From assembly GCF_013403875.1 (NCBI RefSeq), contig NZ_JACBNX010000023.1, forward strand, positions 124,001-188,000: a stretch of 64,000 nt of DNA, read 5' to 3'. This DNA is from Burkholderia guangdongensis. Its GTDB lineage: Bacteria; Pseudomonadota; Gammaproteobacteria; Burkholderiales; Burkholderiaceae. The position numbers and the translations under genes are program-made. Each line of letters opens with the position of its first letter. Positions within the stretch are counted from its first letter, which is position 1. Positions 6,695 through 15,922 of the stretch are shown in pieces. The notes under the pieces were generated by a model, which worked only from the letters and a program-made list of their open reading frames with translations, ran no database searches and was not told the origin of the DNA.

Positions 6695-9292
6695 TCAGTG
6701 AACGACGCGCTCGAACGTGAACTTGCCGTCGTGCACGTCGACCGGGATCACGTCCTTCGGCCCGAAGCGGCCCGCGAGGATCAGCTTCGCGACCGGGTTC
6801 TCGATCTCCTGCTGGATCGCGCGCTTGAGCGGCCGCGCGCCGAACAGCGGATCGTAGCCGACCTTCCCGATCTGCTCGAGCGCCGCCTCCGACACGTCGA
6901 GCGCCATGTCGAGCTTCGCGAGCCGGTCGTGCAGGCGCGCGAGCTGGATCCTCGCGATCGACTGGATGTTGCTGCGATCGAGCGCGTGGAACACGACGAC
7001 GTCGTCGATCCGGTTCAGGAACTCGGGGCGGAAGTGCAGCTTCACTTCTTCCCACACCGCGTCCTTGATCTCGCCCTGCGGTGCGCCGGCCATCGACTGG
7101 ATCACCTGCGAGCCAAGGTTCGACGTCATCACGATCACCGTGTTCTTGAAGTCGACGGTACGCCCCTGGCCATCGGTCATCCGGCCGTCGTCGAGCACCT
7201 GCAGCAGCACGTTGAACACGTCCGGATGCGCCTTCTCGATCTCGTCGAGCAGGATCACGCTGTACGGCTTGCGGCGCACGGCCTCGGTCAGATAGCCGCC
7301 CTCCTCGTAGCCGACGTAGCCCGGCGGCGCGCCGATCAGCCGCGCGACGCTGTGCTTCTCCATGAACTCGCTCATGTCGATGCGGATCAGATGCTCTTCC
7401 GAATCGAACAGGAAGCCCGCGAGCGCCTTGCAGAGCTCGGTCTTGCCGACACCCGTCGGCCCGAGGAACAGGAACGAGCCGTACGGGCGGTTCGGATCCG
7501 CGAGGCCCGCGCGCGAACGGCGGATCGCGTCGGCGACCGCGTCGATCGCCTCGTTCTGGCCGACCACGCGTTCGTGCAGCTTCTCCTCGATGTGCAGCAG
7601 CTTCTCACGCTCGCCCTGCATCATCCGCGACACCGGGATGCCGGTCGAGCGCGACACGACTTCCGCGATCTCTTCCGCGCCGACCTGCGTGCGCAAGAGG
7701 CGCGGGCGCGTCGGATTGTGCTGCTCCTTCTCCTCGGCCTGCGTGACCTGCTTGAGCTGCGCGTCGAGCTGCGGCAGCTTCCCGTACTGCAGCTCGGCGA
7801 CCTTCTCGAGCTTGCCTTCGCGCTGTAACTTCGCGATGTCCGCGCGCACCTTCTCGATCTCCTCCTTCAGCGCCGCGCTGCCCTGCACCGTCGCCTTCTC
7901 GGCCTTCCAGATCTCCTCGAGATCCGCGTACTCGCGGCCGAGCCGGTCGATCTCTTCCTCGATCAGCGCGAGCCGCTTCTGCGACGCCTCGTCCTGCTCC
8001 TTCTTCACCGCCTCGCGCTCGATCTTCAGCTGGATCAGGCGCCGGTCGAGCTTGTCCATCTCCTCGGGCTTCGAGTCGATTTCCATCTTGATCTTCGACG
8101 CGGCCTCGTCGATCAGGTCGATCGCCTTGTCCGGCAGGAAGCGGTCGGTGATGTAACGATGCGACAGCTCGGCCGCCGCGACGATCGCCGGATCGGTGAT
8201 GTCGACGCCGTGGTGCAGCTCGTACTTCTCCTGCAGCCCGCGCAGGATCGCGATCGTCGCCTCGACGGTCGGCTCGTCGACGAGCACCTTCTGGAAGCGG
8301 CGCTCGAGCGCGGCATCCTTCTCGATGTACTTCCGGTATTCGTCGAGCGTCGTCGCGCCGATGCAGTGCAGCTCGCCGCGCGACAGCGCCGGCTTCAGCA
8401 TGTTGCCCGCGTCCATCGCGCCTTCGGCCTTGCCCGCGCCGACCATCGTGTGGATCTCGTCGATGAACACGATCGTGCGGCCTTCGTCCTTCGCGATGTC
8501 GTTGAGCACCGCCTTCAGGCGCTCCTCGAACTCGCCGCGATACTTGGCGCCCGCGAGCAGCGCGGCCATGTCGAGCGACAGCACGCGCTTGTTCTTCAGC
8601 GTCTCGGGCACCTCGCCGTTGACGATCCGCTGCGCGAGCCCTTCGACGATCGCGGTCTTGCCGACGCCCGGTTCGCCGATCAGCACCGGGTTGTTCTTCG
8701 TGCGGCGCTGCAGGATCTGGATCGAGCGGCGGATCTCGTCGTCGCGGCCGATCACCGGATCGAGCTTGCCCGCGCGCGCGCGCTCGGTCACGTCGACCGT
8801 GTATTTCTTCAGCGCCTCGCGCTGGCTCTCGGCGTCCTGGCTGTGCACCTGCGAGCCGCCGCGCACCGCGGCGATCGCGGCTTCGAGCGCTTTGCGCGTG
8901 AGCCCGTGCTGGCGCGCGAGCTTGCCCGCGTCGCCCTTGTCGTCGGCCACCGCGAGCAGGAACATCTCGCTCGCGATGAACGAGTCGTTCAGCTTCTGCG
9001 CTTCCTTGTCCGCCTGGTTCAGCAGGCCGGCCAGCTCGCGGCCGATCTGGATGTCGCCGCCGGTGCCGGTCACCTGCGGCAGACGCGCGATCGCGTCGTT
9101 CAGCGCGGTTTGCAGCGCCTGCACGTGCACGCCCGCGCGCGACAGCAGCGAGCGCGCGGAGCCGTCCTGCTGCGCGACGAGCGCGGCGAGCAGGTGGACG
9201 GGTTCGATGTACTGATTGTCGCGGCCTGCCGCGAGGCTTTGCGCATCCGCGAGCGCTTCCTGGAACTTGGTGGTGAGCTTGTCGATTCTCAT
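6695..9292 (-). CDS. clpB: ATP-dependent disaggregase ClpB
   Basis: An 865-residue Hsp100 chaperone that works with DnaK to extract polypeptides from aggregates as a hexameric ring. The N-terminal Clp repeat domain covers about residues 1-150 (MRIDKLTTKFQEALADAQS). AAA1 has Walker A GEPGVGKT near residue 205, the long coiled-coil M domain lies at about 400-530, and AAA2 has Walker A GPTGVGKT near 607. IDMSEFMEKHSVARLIGAPPGYVG is the AAA2 region seen in all ClpB proteins. Length is normal. A heat-shock type promoter lies about 35-60 bases upstream, and GGAG precedes the ATG. Confidence 0.97.
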   Translation of the reverse strand: MRIDKLTTKFQEALADAQSLAAGRDNQYIEPVHLLAALVAQQDGSARSLLSRAGVHVQALQTALNDAIARLPQVTGTGGDIQIGRELAGLLNQADKEAQKLNDSFIASEMFLLAVADDKGDAGKLARQHGLTRKALEAAIAAVRGGSQVHSQDAESQREALKKYTVDVTERARAGKLDPVIGRDDEIRRSIQILQRRTKNNPVLIGEPGVGKTAIVEGLAQRIVNGEVPETLKNKRVLSLDMAALLAGAKYRGEFEERLKAVLNDIAKDEGRTIVFIDEIHTMVGAGKAEGAMDAGNMLKPALSRGELHCIGATTLDEYRKYIEKDAALERRFQKVLVDEPTVEATIAILRGLQEKYELHHGVDITDPAIVAAAELSHRYITDRFLPDKAIDLIDEAASKIKMEIDSKPEEMDKLDRRLIQLKIEREAVKKEQDEASQKRLALIEEEIDRLGREYADLEEIWKAEKATVQGSAALKEEIEKVRADIAKLQREGKLEKVAELQYGKLPQLDAQLKQVTQAEEKEQHNPTRPRLLRTQVGAEEIAEVVSRSTGIPVSRMMQGEREKLLHIEEKLHERVVGQNEAIDAVADAIRRSRAGLADPNRPYGSFLFLGPTGVGKTELCKALAGFLFDSEEHLIRIDMSEFMEKHSVARLIGAPPGYVGYEEGGYLTEAVRRKPYSVILLDEIEKAHPDVFNVLLQVLDDGRMTDGQGRTVDFKNTVIVMTSNLGSQVIQSMAGAPQGEIKDAVWEEVKLHFRPEFLNRIDDVVVFHALDRSNIQSIARIQLARLHDRLAKLDMALDVSEAALEQIGKVGYDPLFGARPLKRAIQQEIENPVAKLILAGRFGPKDVIPVDVHDGKFTFERVVH

Positions 9293-9323
9293 CTAGGAGA
9301 CCTCCAATTTTCGAATAACACCC

Positions 9324-9351
9324 AAGTGAGGCTCGTTATGCGGCTTTCAAG
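9324..9351 (-). promoter_or_regulatory. Candidate sigma-32 heat-shock promoter of clpB
   Basis: On the minus strand CTTGAAA (complement of 9345-9351) is followed after 13 bases by CCTCACTT (-10 like, consensus CCCCATNT). The -35 match is perfect and the -10 is partial. Position upstream of clpB, a classic sigma-32 target, is the main support. Confidence 0.5.
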
Positions 9352-9430
9352 CGGAATTCGATCGATTTTGCGCAAAAAACGGCGGGAAACGGCGCGGCGC
9401 ACGGCAGGCGGGCGCGCGGGCGCCCGGTGG

Positions 9431-9928
9431 TCAGTCGGCGTACGCGGACGCGGCGGAATCGTCGCCGGCCGGCGCGACCGCGACGACCGGAATGCCGAGC
9501 AGCATCGCGATCGGCGCGCCCGGGCGGGCAAGGTCGCCGATCGTGTGGCGGTCGAGCTCCGCGAAAAACGCGTCGCGCGCGGCCGCGAACACGCCCTTCA
9601 ACCGGCACGCGGGCTCGATCGCGCAGTCGCGGTGCGGCTGCTCGCCGCCCGAGAAGCAGCCGACGAGCACGAAGTCGTTTTCGGTCGCGCGCACGACCGC
9701 GCCGACGCTCAGCCGCATCGAATCCGGATGCAGCCGCAGCCCGCCGTTGCGGCCGCGGACCGTCTCGACCCAGCCGAGCTCGCCGAGCTGCTGCACGACT
9801 TTCATCAGATGATTTTTCGAGATGCCGTACGCGTCCGATATCTCCTGAATCGTCGCGAGGCCCTCGCCGCGCACCGCGAGATAGAGCATGACTCTCAGCG
9901 AGTAGTCGGTGTAATCGGTCAGTCTCAT
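9431..9928 (-). CDS. nsrR: NsrR, Rrf2-family NO-sensing repressor
   Basis: A 165-residue Rrf2-family iron-sulfur regulator. It starts MRLTDYTDYSLRVMLYLA, the NsrR-specific N-terminus, followed by a winged helix (ISDAYGISKNHLMKVVQQL, about residues 30-48). The cluster ligands are Cys91, Cys102 and Cys108. NsrR holds an Fe-S cluster that reacts with nitric oxide, releasing DNA and derepressing NO-detoxification genes. The gene is divergent from a truncated haemoglobin, with an NsrR-type dyad between them, which supports the call and suggests the haemoglobin is its target. A Pro/Ala-rich tail extends beyond the usual length. Confidence 0.88.
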   Translation of the reverse strand: MRLTDYTDYSLRVMLYLAVRGEGLATIQEISDAYGISKNHLMKVVQQLGELGWVETVRGRNGGLRLHPDSMRLSVGAVVRATENDFVLVGCFSGGEQPHRDCAIEPACRLKGVFAAARDAFFAELDRHTIGDLARPGAPIAMLLGIPVVAVAPAGDDSAASAYAD

Positions 9929-9988
9929 GAGCGCAAAGGTTCGGCGGTGAAACACGGCGGCCGCGTGCATGGGGGCACGGTGTCGGAT

Positions 9989-10011
9989 AAGATGCGGTTC
10001 ATCAGCATTTT
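9989..10011. promoter_or_regulatory. NsrR operator between nsrR and truncated haemoglobin
   Basis: AAGATGC (9989-9995), nine bases, then GCATTTT (10005-10011). The published enterobacterial NsrR motif is two AANATGCATTT half-sites in inverted orientation one base apart. The outer seven bases of both arms match exactly here and the 23-base total length is the same. The inner ATTT portions are not conserved. It lies 78 bases before the haemoglobin start. Confidence 0.65.
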
Positions 10012-10087
10012 TTCGAGAGTGGCCGGCCGTTATTGTGCGACAAAATCGCCGCGACGTCCCGCCCGCCCGACCCGGCCCCTTTTCATC

Positions 10088-10636
10088 ATGCCCACTCCGC
10101 CCACCCCGCCCGCGGTCGCGCCGATCCGGCCCCGCGACCCGGTTCCGACCGAAGAGAACATCCGCGAACTCGTCCATGCGTTCTACGAGCGCGTGCAAGC
10201 CGATCCGCTGCTCGGCCCCGTATTCGACGCACGGCTCGCCGGCCGCTGGGACGATCATCTGCCGAAAATGGTCACGTTCTGGTCGAGCCTCGTGCTGGGC
10301 ACGAAGGGCTATCGCGGCAACGTGCAGCAGGCGCACCAGCCGCTCGAAGGGGTCGAGCCCGCGCACTTCAGCCGCTGGCTGTCGCTGTTCCTGAAGACGG
10401 TCGACGCGCACTACGAGCCCGCGGCCGCGGTCCGGTTCATGGAGCCCGCGCTGCGGATCGCGCAGAGCCTGCAACTGAGCCGCTTCGGCTGGGATTACCC
10501 GATCCCGCCCGAGCAGCAGGCGCTCCTCGACGCGGTCGCGCCGCGCCGCCCGGGCGATCCGGTCGAGCCCCCGTCACGTGCGCGCGGCGAGCCTTTTCCG
10601 GCGAAGATCATCGGGCGCGGGACGTCGGACGCGTAG
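10088..10636 (+). CDS. Group III truncated haemoglobin
   Basis: A 182-residue globin. ENIRELVHAFYERVQADPLLGPVF is the A/B helix region and HLPKMVTFWSSLVLG is typical of group III (Ctb-like) truncated haemoglobins. The proximal haem ligand is likely the His of EPAHFSRWLSLF, near residue 99. A proline-rich N-terminal extension (about 20 residues) and a 50-residue C-terminal extension are unusual for a globin of about 130 residues. The position opposite nsrR with an NsrR-type site suggests a role in nitric oxide or peroxynitrite removal. It converges with moaE. The ATG at 10088 is the only start that leaves the globin fold intact. Confidence 0.82.
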   Translation: MPTPPTPPAVAPIRPRDPVPTEENIRELVHAFYERVQADPLLGPVFDARLAGRWDDHLPKMVTFWSSLVLGTKGYRGNVQQAHQPLEGVEPAHFSRWLSLFLKTVDAHYEPAAAVRFMEPALRIAQSLQLSRFGWDYPIPPEQQALLDAVAPRRPGDPVEPPSRARGEPFPAKIIGRGTSDA

Positions 10637-10679
10637 GCCCGACGCGCGGGGCCGGCATTCGCGTTCGCGCGAGCCGGCG

Positions 10680-11156
10680 TCAGCGCCGCGCGTTGTCCGA
10701 TTCGACGCCCCAGCGCGCGAGCGCCGCGTCGTCGGTGCTGCGCGCGTCGACCCAGCGCTCGCCGTCCGGCGTCGTCTCCTTCTTCCAGAACGGCGCCTGG
10801 GTCTTCAAATAGTCCATCACGAACTCGCACGACGCGAACGCGTCGCCGCGATGCGCGGCGACCGTCACGACGAGCACGATCTGGTCGAGCGGAAACAGCT
10901 TGCCGACGCGATGCACGATCGATACGTCGATGCCCGGCCAGCGCCGGCACGCGTCGTCCGCGATCCGCTCGAGCGCCTTCTCGGTCATCCCCGGGTAATG
11001 TTCGAGCTCGAGCACCGCGACCGCATCGCCTTCGTTGAGATCGCGCACCGTGCCGACGAAGCAGGCGACCGCGCCGATCTTCGGATTACGCGCGCGCAGC
11101 GCGCCCACTTCGGCATTCAGGTCGAAATCTGCAGTCTGTACGCGTACCGTCGCCAT
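10680..11156 (-). CDS. moaE: Molybdopterin synthase catalytic subunit MoaE
   Basis: A 158-residue subunit of molybdopterin synthase, which inserts two sulfurs into cyclic pyranopterin monophosphate using thiocarboxylated MoaD. Diagnostic segments are ACFVGTVRD, LELEHYPGMTEKAL, HRVGKLFPLDQIVLVVTVAAHR and APFWKKE, the last holding the catalytic lysines. It follows moaD by 10 bases and ends the moeA-moaD-moaE run. The products are needed by molybdoenzymes, including the IorAB-type hydroxylase further along in this window. Confidence 0.95.
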   Translation of the reverse strand: MATVRVQTADFDLNAEVGALRARNPKIGAVACFVGTVRDLNEGDAVAVLELEHYPGMTEKALERIADDACRRWPGIDVSIVHRVGKLFPLDQIVLVVTVAAHRGDAFASCEFVMDYLKTQAPFWKKETTPDGERWVDARSTDDAALARWGVESDNARR

Positions 11157-11166
11157 CGTTCGCTCC

Positions 11167-11424
11167 TCAGCCGCCCGTCACCGGCGGAAAGAACGCGACC
11201 TCGCAGCCGTCGGTGATCCGCGTGTCGGCGTCGGTCATCTCATGATTGCACGCCATCCGCAGCGCGCGGCCCTCGGCGAGCGCTTCGGCCCACGCGCCGC
11301 CGCGCGTGCGCAGCCATGCGCGCACGTCGCCGATCGTCGCGATGCCGTCCGGCACGTCGACGCGCTCGTCGGCCACGCCGACCGCCTCGCGCACGCTGGC
11401 AAAGAATTTCAGAGCGATGTTCAT
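11167..11424 (-). CDS. moaD: Molybdopterin synthase sulfur carrier MoaD
   Basis: An 85-residue ubiquitin-fold protein ending in the required Gly-Gly (PPVTGG), whose C-terminus is adenylated and thiocarboxylated. The start MNIALKFFASVREAVG is used because it gives the normal family length and sits just 7 bases after the moeA stop. An in-frame ATG five codons earlier would overlap moeA. It is cotranscribed with moeA and moaE. Confidence 0.93.
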   Translation of the reverse strand: MNIALKFFASVREAVGVADERVDVPDGIATIGDVRAWLRTRGGAWAEALAEGRALRMACNHEMTDADTRITDGCEVAFFPPVTGG

Positions 11425-11431
11425 GGTTCGA

Positions 11432-12703
11432 TCACGCAAGCAGTTCGGAAAACGGCAGGAAGCGGACGGTCTCGCCCGCGCTGATCACATGCTGCGGCGG
11501 ATTGTCGATCAGGCCATCGCCCCAGACCGTCGACGTCAGCACCGCCGAGCTCTGGTTCGGGAACAGGTCGAGGCCGCCCGCCGCGTTGATCCGCGCGCGC
11601 AGGAACTCGTTGCGGCGGTCGCCCTTGCTCTGCTCGAAGTCGGCGCGCAGCGACAGCGCGCGCGGCGCGACGTCGCGCACGCCCGACAGACGCAGCAGGA
11701 ACGGCCGCACGAACAGCAGGAACGTGACGAAGCTCGACACCGGATTGCCGGGCAGCCCGATGAAATGCGCTTCGCCGCGTGCGCTGTCACGGTCATCATC
11801 GCGTTCACCATCGCGCCGGACAGCGCCGAACGCGAGCGGCTTGCCCGGCTTCATCGCGATCTGCCACAGCGCGAGCCGGCCTTCGGCCTCGACCGCGGGC
11901 TTCACGTGGTCCTCGTCGCCGACCGACACGCCGCCGCTCGTCAGGATCACGTCGTGTTCGCGCGCCGCCGCGCGCAGCGTGTCGCGCGTCGCCGCGAGCG
12001 AATCGGGGACGATCCCGTAGTCGGTCACGTCGCAGCCGAGCCGTTCGAGCAGCCCGCGCAGCGTGAAGCGGTTCGAGTTGTAGATCGCGCCCGGTTTCAG
12101 CGGCTCGCCGGGCATCGTCAGCTCGTCGCCGGTGAAGAACACCGCGACCTTCGTGCGGCGCGTGACCGCGAGCCGCGCGCAGCCGACCGACGCGGCCAGG
12201 CCGAGCGCCTGCGGCGTGAGCCGCGTGCCGACCGGCAGGATCACCGAGCCGCGTCGGATGTCCGCGCCCTGCGCGGTGATCCATTCGCCCGCCTTCGGCG
12301 TGTGCAGGATGTCGACCGCGTCGCCGTTCGCTTCGGTCTGCTCCTGCATCACGACCGCATCGGCGCCGGGGGGCACCGTCGCGCCGGTGAAGATCCGCGC
12401 GGCCGTGCCCGCCGCGAGCGGCGCGGCCGGATGGCCCGCCGGAATCCGCTGCGACACCGGCAGGCGCCGCTCGCCGTGCAGCAGGTCGGCGACCCGCACC
12501 GCGTAGCCATCCATCGCGCTCGTATCCATCGGCGGCACGTCGAGCGGCGATTCGACGTCCGCGCCGAGCACGCGGCCGAGCGCGTCGAGCGTCGCGACGC
12601 TTTCGGTATCGGTCAGCGGAGTAGCAGCGGCCAGCAACGTGGCGAGCGCTTCGGCGGTCGACAGCATCGGCGCGCGCGGCGCCGTCGGGTTCGGATTCGA
12701 CAT
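11432..12703 (-). CDS. moeA: Molybdopterin molybdotransferase MoeA
   Basis: A 423-residue enzyme that inserts molybdate into adenylated molybdopterin. PPMDTSAMDGYAVR, FTGATVPPGADAVVMQE, ILTSGGVSVGDEDHVK and FIGLPGNPVSSFVTF are the classical MoeA motifs. A short acidic insertion (GERDDDRDSARGEA) sits just before the GLPGNP motif. The start at 12703 gives an N-terminal tail of about 12 residues before the core; a later in-frame Met (MLSTAEALA) is an alternative. First gene of the moeA-moaD-moaE run. Confidence 0.94.
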   Translation of the reverse strand: MSNPNPTAPRAPMLSTAEALATLLAAATPLTDTESVATLDALGRVLGADVESPLDVPPMDTSAMDGYAVRVADLLHGERRLPVSQRIPAGHPAAPLAAGTAARIFTGATVPPGADAVVMQEQTEANGDAVDILHTPKAGEWITAQGADIRRGSVILPVGTRLTPQALGLAASVGCARLAVTRRTKVAVFFTGDELTMPGEPLKPGAIYNSNRFTLRGLLERLGCDVTDYGIVPDSLAATRDTLRAAAREHDVILTSGGVSVGDEDHVKPAVEAEGRLALWQIAMKPGKPLAFGAVRRDGERDDDRDSARGEAHFIGLPGNPVSSFVTFLLFVRPFLLRLSGVRDVAPRALSLRADFEQSKGDRRNEFLRARINAAGGLDLFPNQSSAVLTSTVWGDGLIDNPPQHVISAGETVRFLPFSELLA

Positions 12704-13010
12704 CGACAGAATCAGTGAAGGTGGAAGGTGCGGACAAGCGGATACAAGCGGATACAAGCGGATACGCCACATTGTAGCGACGCCGCCGCGCGAGCGCGCG
12801 ATATGGAGGTCATGCGCAAACGCTTATCGGGCCCTTATCCGGCCCTTATCCGGCCCGTATCCGGCCCTTATCCAGCCCTTATCCCGCGCTCATCGGGCGG
12901 GACTGCGGACGAACGAAGAAACGGCGCGTCAAATAAAAATCCCCGCCCGGCGTGGTCCGCCAAGCGGGGATCGAGCCGGCCGTCGCGACGCGCGGCCGGC
13001 GTGGCGCCGA
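12704..13010. repeat. Intergenic region between moeA and alaS with two short tandem arrays
   Basis: Next to moeA the 10-base unit ACAAGCGGAT is repeated three times (12733-12764). Farther on, an 11-base unit close to CGGCCCTTATC is repeated about six times with single-base changes (12827-12884). The moeA promoter must lie here. The alaS terminator is at the far end. No open reading frame in the gap looks real. Confidence 0.7.
12931..12971 (-). terminator. Rho-independent terminator after alaS
   Basis: Read on the minus strand, ATCCCCGC (complement of 12964-12971) pairs with GCGGGGAT (complement of 12939-12946), followed by TTTTTATTT. It lies about 40 bases beyond the alaS stop. Confidence 0.8.
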
Positions 13011-15635
13011 TCAGAGCCGGCCTTCGACCCAGCCCTTCACGCCCGCGAGCGCGGCCGGCAGGTTCGCCGGCTCGGTGCCGCCCGCCTGCGCCATGTCCGG
13101 ACGGCCACCGCCCTTGCCGCCGACCTGCTGCGCGACGAAGTTCACGAGATCGCCGGCCTTCACCTTCTTGCTCGCCTCCGCCGTCACACCCGCGATCAGG
13201 CTGACCTTGCCGCCTTCGACCGCCGCGAGCACGATCGCCGCGCTCTTCAGCTTGTCCTTCAGCTTGTCGACGGTTTCGCGCAGCGTCTTCACGTCCGCGC
13301 CGTCGAGCGTCGCCGCGAGCACGTGCACGCCGCCGACCTCGACCGCCTGCTGCGCGAGCTCGTCGCCCTGGCTCGACGCGAGCTTCGATTTCAGCGCCGA
13401 CAGCTCCTTCTCGAGCGCCTTCACCTGCTCCTGCACCTGGCCGATGCGCTGCGTCAGCTCCGACGGCTGCGCCTTCAACGCCGCGGCCGCCTCGTTCACG
13501 CGCGCGTCGAGCGCCTGCACGTAACGCACCGCGTTGTCGCCGGTGATCGCCTCCACGCGGCGGATGCCGGCCGCGACGCCGCCTTCCATCACGATCTTGA
13601 ACAGGCCGATGTCGCCGGTACGATGCACGTGCGTGCCGCCGCACAGCTCGCGCGAGAAACCGAGATCCAGCACGCGCACTTCGTCACCGTACTTCTCGCC
13701 GAACAGCGCCATCGCGCCGCCCTTCACCGCTTCGTCGTACGGCAGCACGCGCACGATCCCCGGCGCGTTCGCGAGGATCTGGTCGTTGACGATCGCCTCG
13801 ACCTTGCGGATCTCGTCGTCGGTCAGCGGCGCGTTGTGCGCGAAGTCGAAGCGGGTCTTGTCCGCGTCGACGAGCGAGCCCTTCTGCTGCACGTGCGCGC
13901 CGAGTACCTCGCGCAGCGCCTTGTGCATCAGGTGCGTCGCCGAGTGGTTGCGCTGCGTGCGCGCGCGGCGCACTTCGTCGATCTCCGCGCGCAGCACGTC
14001 GCCGACTTTCAGCGTGCCCTGCTCGAGCGTGCCGTGGTGGCCGATCACGTCGGCCTGCACCTTCAGCGTGTCGCCGACCGCAAAGCGCGTCGACGCGTTC
14101 GCGAGCACGCCCTGATCGCCGACCTGGCCACCCGATTCCGCGTAGAACGGCGTGTGGTCGAGCACGACGACCGCGTGCTGGCCCACCTTCACTTCGTTCG
14201 CCGACGCGCCGTCGACGTACAGCGCGACGACCTTCGCGTCGTCGAACGCGAGCTTCTCGTAGCCGTGGAACGTCGTCTTCGCGCCGGTGTAGTCGAGGCC
14301 CTGCGTCGCCTTGAACTTGCCGGCCGCGCGCGCCTGCTCGCGCTGGCGCGCCATCGCGTCGTCGAACGCCGGCTCGTCGACGGTCACGCCGCGCTCGCGG
14401 CAAACGTCGGCCGTCAGATCCAGCGGGAAGCCGTACGTGTCGTGCAGCTTGAACGCGAGCTCGCCGTCGAGCACCTTGCCGCCCTTGGTATCCAGCTCCG
14501 CGAGCGCGGCCTCGAGGATCGACATCCCGTGCTCGATCGTCTCGAAGAAGCGCTCCTCTTCCTGGCGCAGCACGTCGGTCACGCGCTGCCCGGCTTCCGT
14601 CAACTCCGGATACGCGGCGCCCATCTCGGCGACGAGATCCGCGACGAGCTTGTGGAAGAACGCGCCCTTGCAGCCGAGCTTGTAGCCGTGGCGGATCGCG
14701 CGGCGCACGATCCGGCGCAGCACGTAGCCGCGACCTTCATTGCCCGGAATCACGCCGTCGACGATCAGGAACGAGCACGCGCGGATGTGATCGGCGATCA
14801 CCTTCAGCGAGTTGTTGCCGAGATCGGCGACGCCCGTCACGCGCGAGGCGGCGTTGATCAGGTTCTGGAACAGGTCGATCTCGTAGTTGCTGTGCACGTG
14901 CTGCAGCACCGCGGCGAGGCGCTCGAGGCCCATGCCGGTGTCGACGCACGGCTTCGGCAGGCGCGTCATGTTGCCCTGCGCGTCGCGGTTGAACTGCATG
15001 AACACGAGGTTCCAGATCTCGATGTAGCGGTCGCCGTCCTCTTCCGGCGACCCCGGCGGGCCGCCCCACACGTCCGGGCCGTGGTCGTAGAAGATCTCCG
15101 TGCACGGGCCGCACGGGCCGGTGTCGCCCATCGTCCAGAAGTTGTCGGACGCATAGCGCGCGCCCTTGTTGTCGCCGATCCGGATGATGCGCTCGGCCGG
15201 CACGCCGACTTCCTTCGCCCAGATGTCGTACGCCTCGTCGTCTTCCTGGTACACGGTGACCCAGAGCTTGTCCTTCGGCAACTGGTAGACCGTCGTCAGC
15301 AGCTCCCATGCGAAGCGGATCGCGTCCTGCTTGAAGTAGTCGCCGAACGAGAAGTTGCCGAGCATCTCGAAGAACGTGTGATGGCGCGCGGTGTAGCCGA
15401 CGTTCTCGAGGTCGTTGTGCTTGCCGCCCGCGCGCACGCTGCGCTGTGCGGTCGTCGCGCGCGAATACGGGCGCGTGTCGGTGCCGAGGAAGACGTCCTT
15501 GAACTGGACCATGCCCGAGTTCGTGAACATCAGCGTGGGGTCGTTACCGGGCACGAGGCTCGACGAGCGGACGATCGTGTGGCCCTTCGACTCGAAGAAG
15601 GAAAGGAATTTCTCGCGGATTTCGGCAGCTTTCAT
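13011..15635 (-). CDS. alaS: Alanyl-tRNA synthetase
   Basis: An 874-residue class II synthetase. It starts MKAAEIREKFLSFFESKGH; motif 1/2 region HHTFFEMLGNFSFGDYF and the alanine-specific aminoacylation core are intact. The editing domain carries the zinc motif HSATHLMHKAL and CGGTHVHRTGDIG, and the C-terminal coiled-coil and DHHA1 domain end in GGKGGGRPDMAQAGG. It attaches alanine to tRNA-Ala and clears mischarged serine and glycine. Full length, no disruption. It is divergent from the CoA transferase gene. Confidence 0.98.
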   Translation of the reverse strand: MKAAEIREKFLSFFESKGHTIVRSSSLVPGNDPTLMFTNSGMVQFKDVFLGTDTRPYSRATTAQRSVRAGGKHNDLENVGYTARHHTFFEMLGNFSFGDYFKQDAIRFAWELLTTVYQLPKDKLWVTVYQEDDEAYDIWAKEVGVPAERIIRIGDNKGARYASDNFWTMGDTGPCGPCTEIFYDHGPDVWGGPPGSPEEDGDRYIEIWNLVFMQFNRDAQGNMTRLPKPCVDTGMGLERLAAVLQHVHSNYEIDLFQNLINAASRVTGVADLGNNSLKVIADHIRACSFLIVDGVIPGNEGRGYVLRRIVRRAIRHGYKLGCKGAFFHKLVADLVAEMGAAYPELTEAGQRVTDVLRQEEERFFETIEHGMSILEAALAELDTKGGKVLDGELAFKLHDTYGFPLDLTADVCRERGVTVDEPAFDDAMARQREQARAAGKFKATQGLDYTGAKTTFHGYEKLAFDDAKVVALYVDGASANEVKVGQHAVVVLDHTPFYAESGGQVGDQGVLANASTRFAVGDTLKVQADVIGHHGTLEQGTLKVGDVLRAEIDEVRRARTQRNHSATHLMHKALREVLGAHVQQKGSLVDADKTRFDFAHNAPLTDDEIRKVEAIVNDQILANAPGIVRVLPYDEAVKGGAMALFGEKYGDEVRVLDLGFSRELCGGTHVHRTGDIGLFKIVMEGGVAAGIRRVEAITGDNAVRYVQALDARVNEAAAALKAQPSELTQRIGQVQEQVKALEKELSALKSKLASSQGDELAQQAVEVGGVHVLAATLDGADVKTLRETVDKLKDKLKSAAIVLAAVEGGKVSLIAGVTAEASKKVKAGDLVNFVAQQVGGKGGGRPDMAQAGGTEPANLPAALAGVKGWVEGRL

Positions 15636-15922
15636 GGCGTGCGGGGACGGTCCTGGCTAAGCGGGCATCGCGCGCCGGCGGCCCCTCTTGGGCCCATTCT
15701 CGGGCTTTCGGGCGCACGGCGGCAGGTTCTGAAACGATCGATTATACGGGATAGATCGCCGCTCGCGACCGGGCGGCCGGCCAAAGCGGCCCGGCGATTC
15801 GGCCGGCCGCGCGGGGCCACCGGCGGGCTGGATTTGCGTTAAAATGCGAAACATTGTTCCGCTGTGCGAACCACACAACCGCAATGGTCAACATCAGAAA
15901 CCGGAAAGGAGACGAATCGAAC
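15636..15922. other. Divergent intergenic region between alaS and CoA transferase
   Basis: 287 bases containing the promoters of both genes. I see an AT-richer patch near 15738-15755 and another around 15838-15860, plus a GGGCCC-rich imperfect hairpin near 15690-15715. No convincing operator or small gene was found. Confidence 0.5.

Noticed and set aside
6626..7828. Plus-strand open frames opposite clpB
   Set aside because: They are shadows of ClpB; no start signals or family motifs.
12639..15842. A 1067-codon plus-strand open frame opposite alaS
   Set aside because: Complete overlap with alaS on the other strand and Arg/Val/His-rich composition mark it as a shadow of codon bias.
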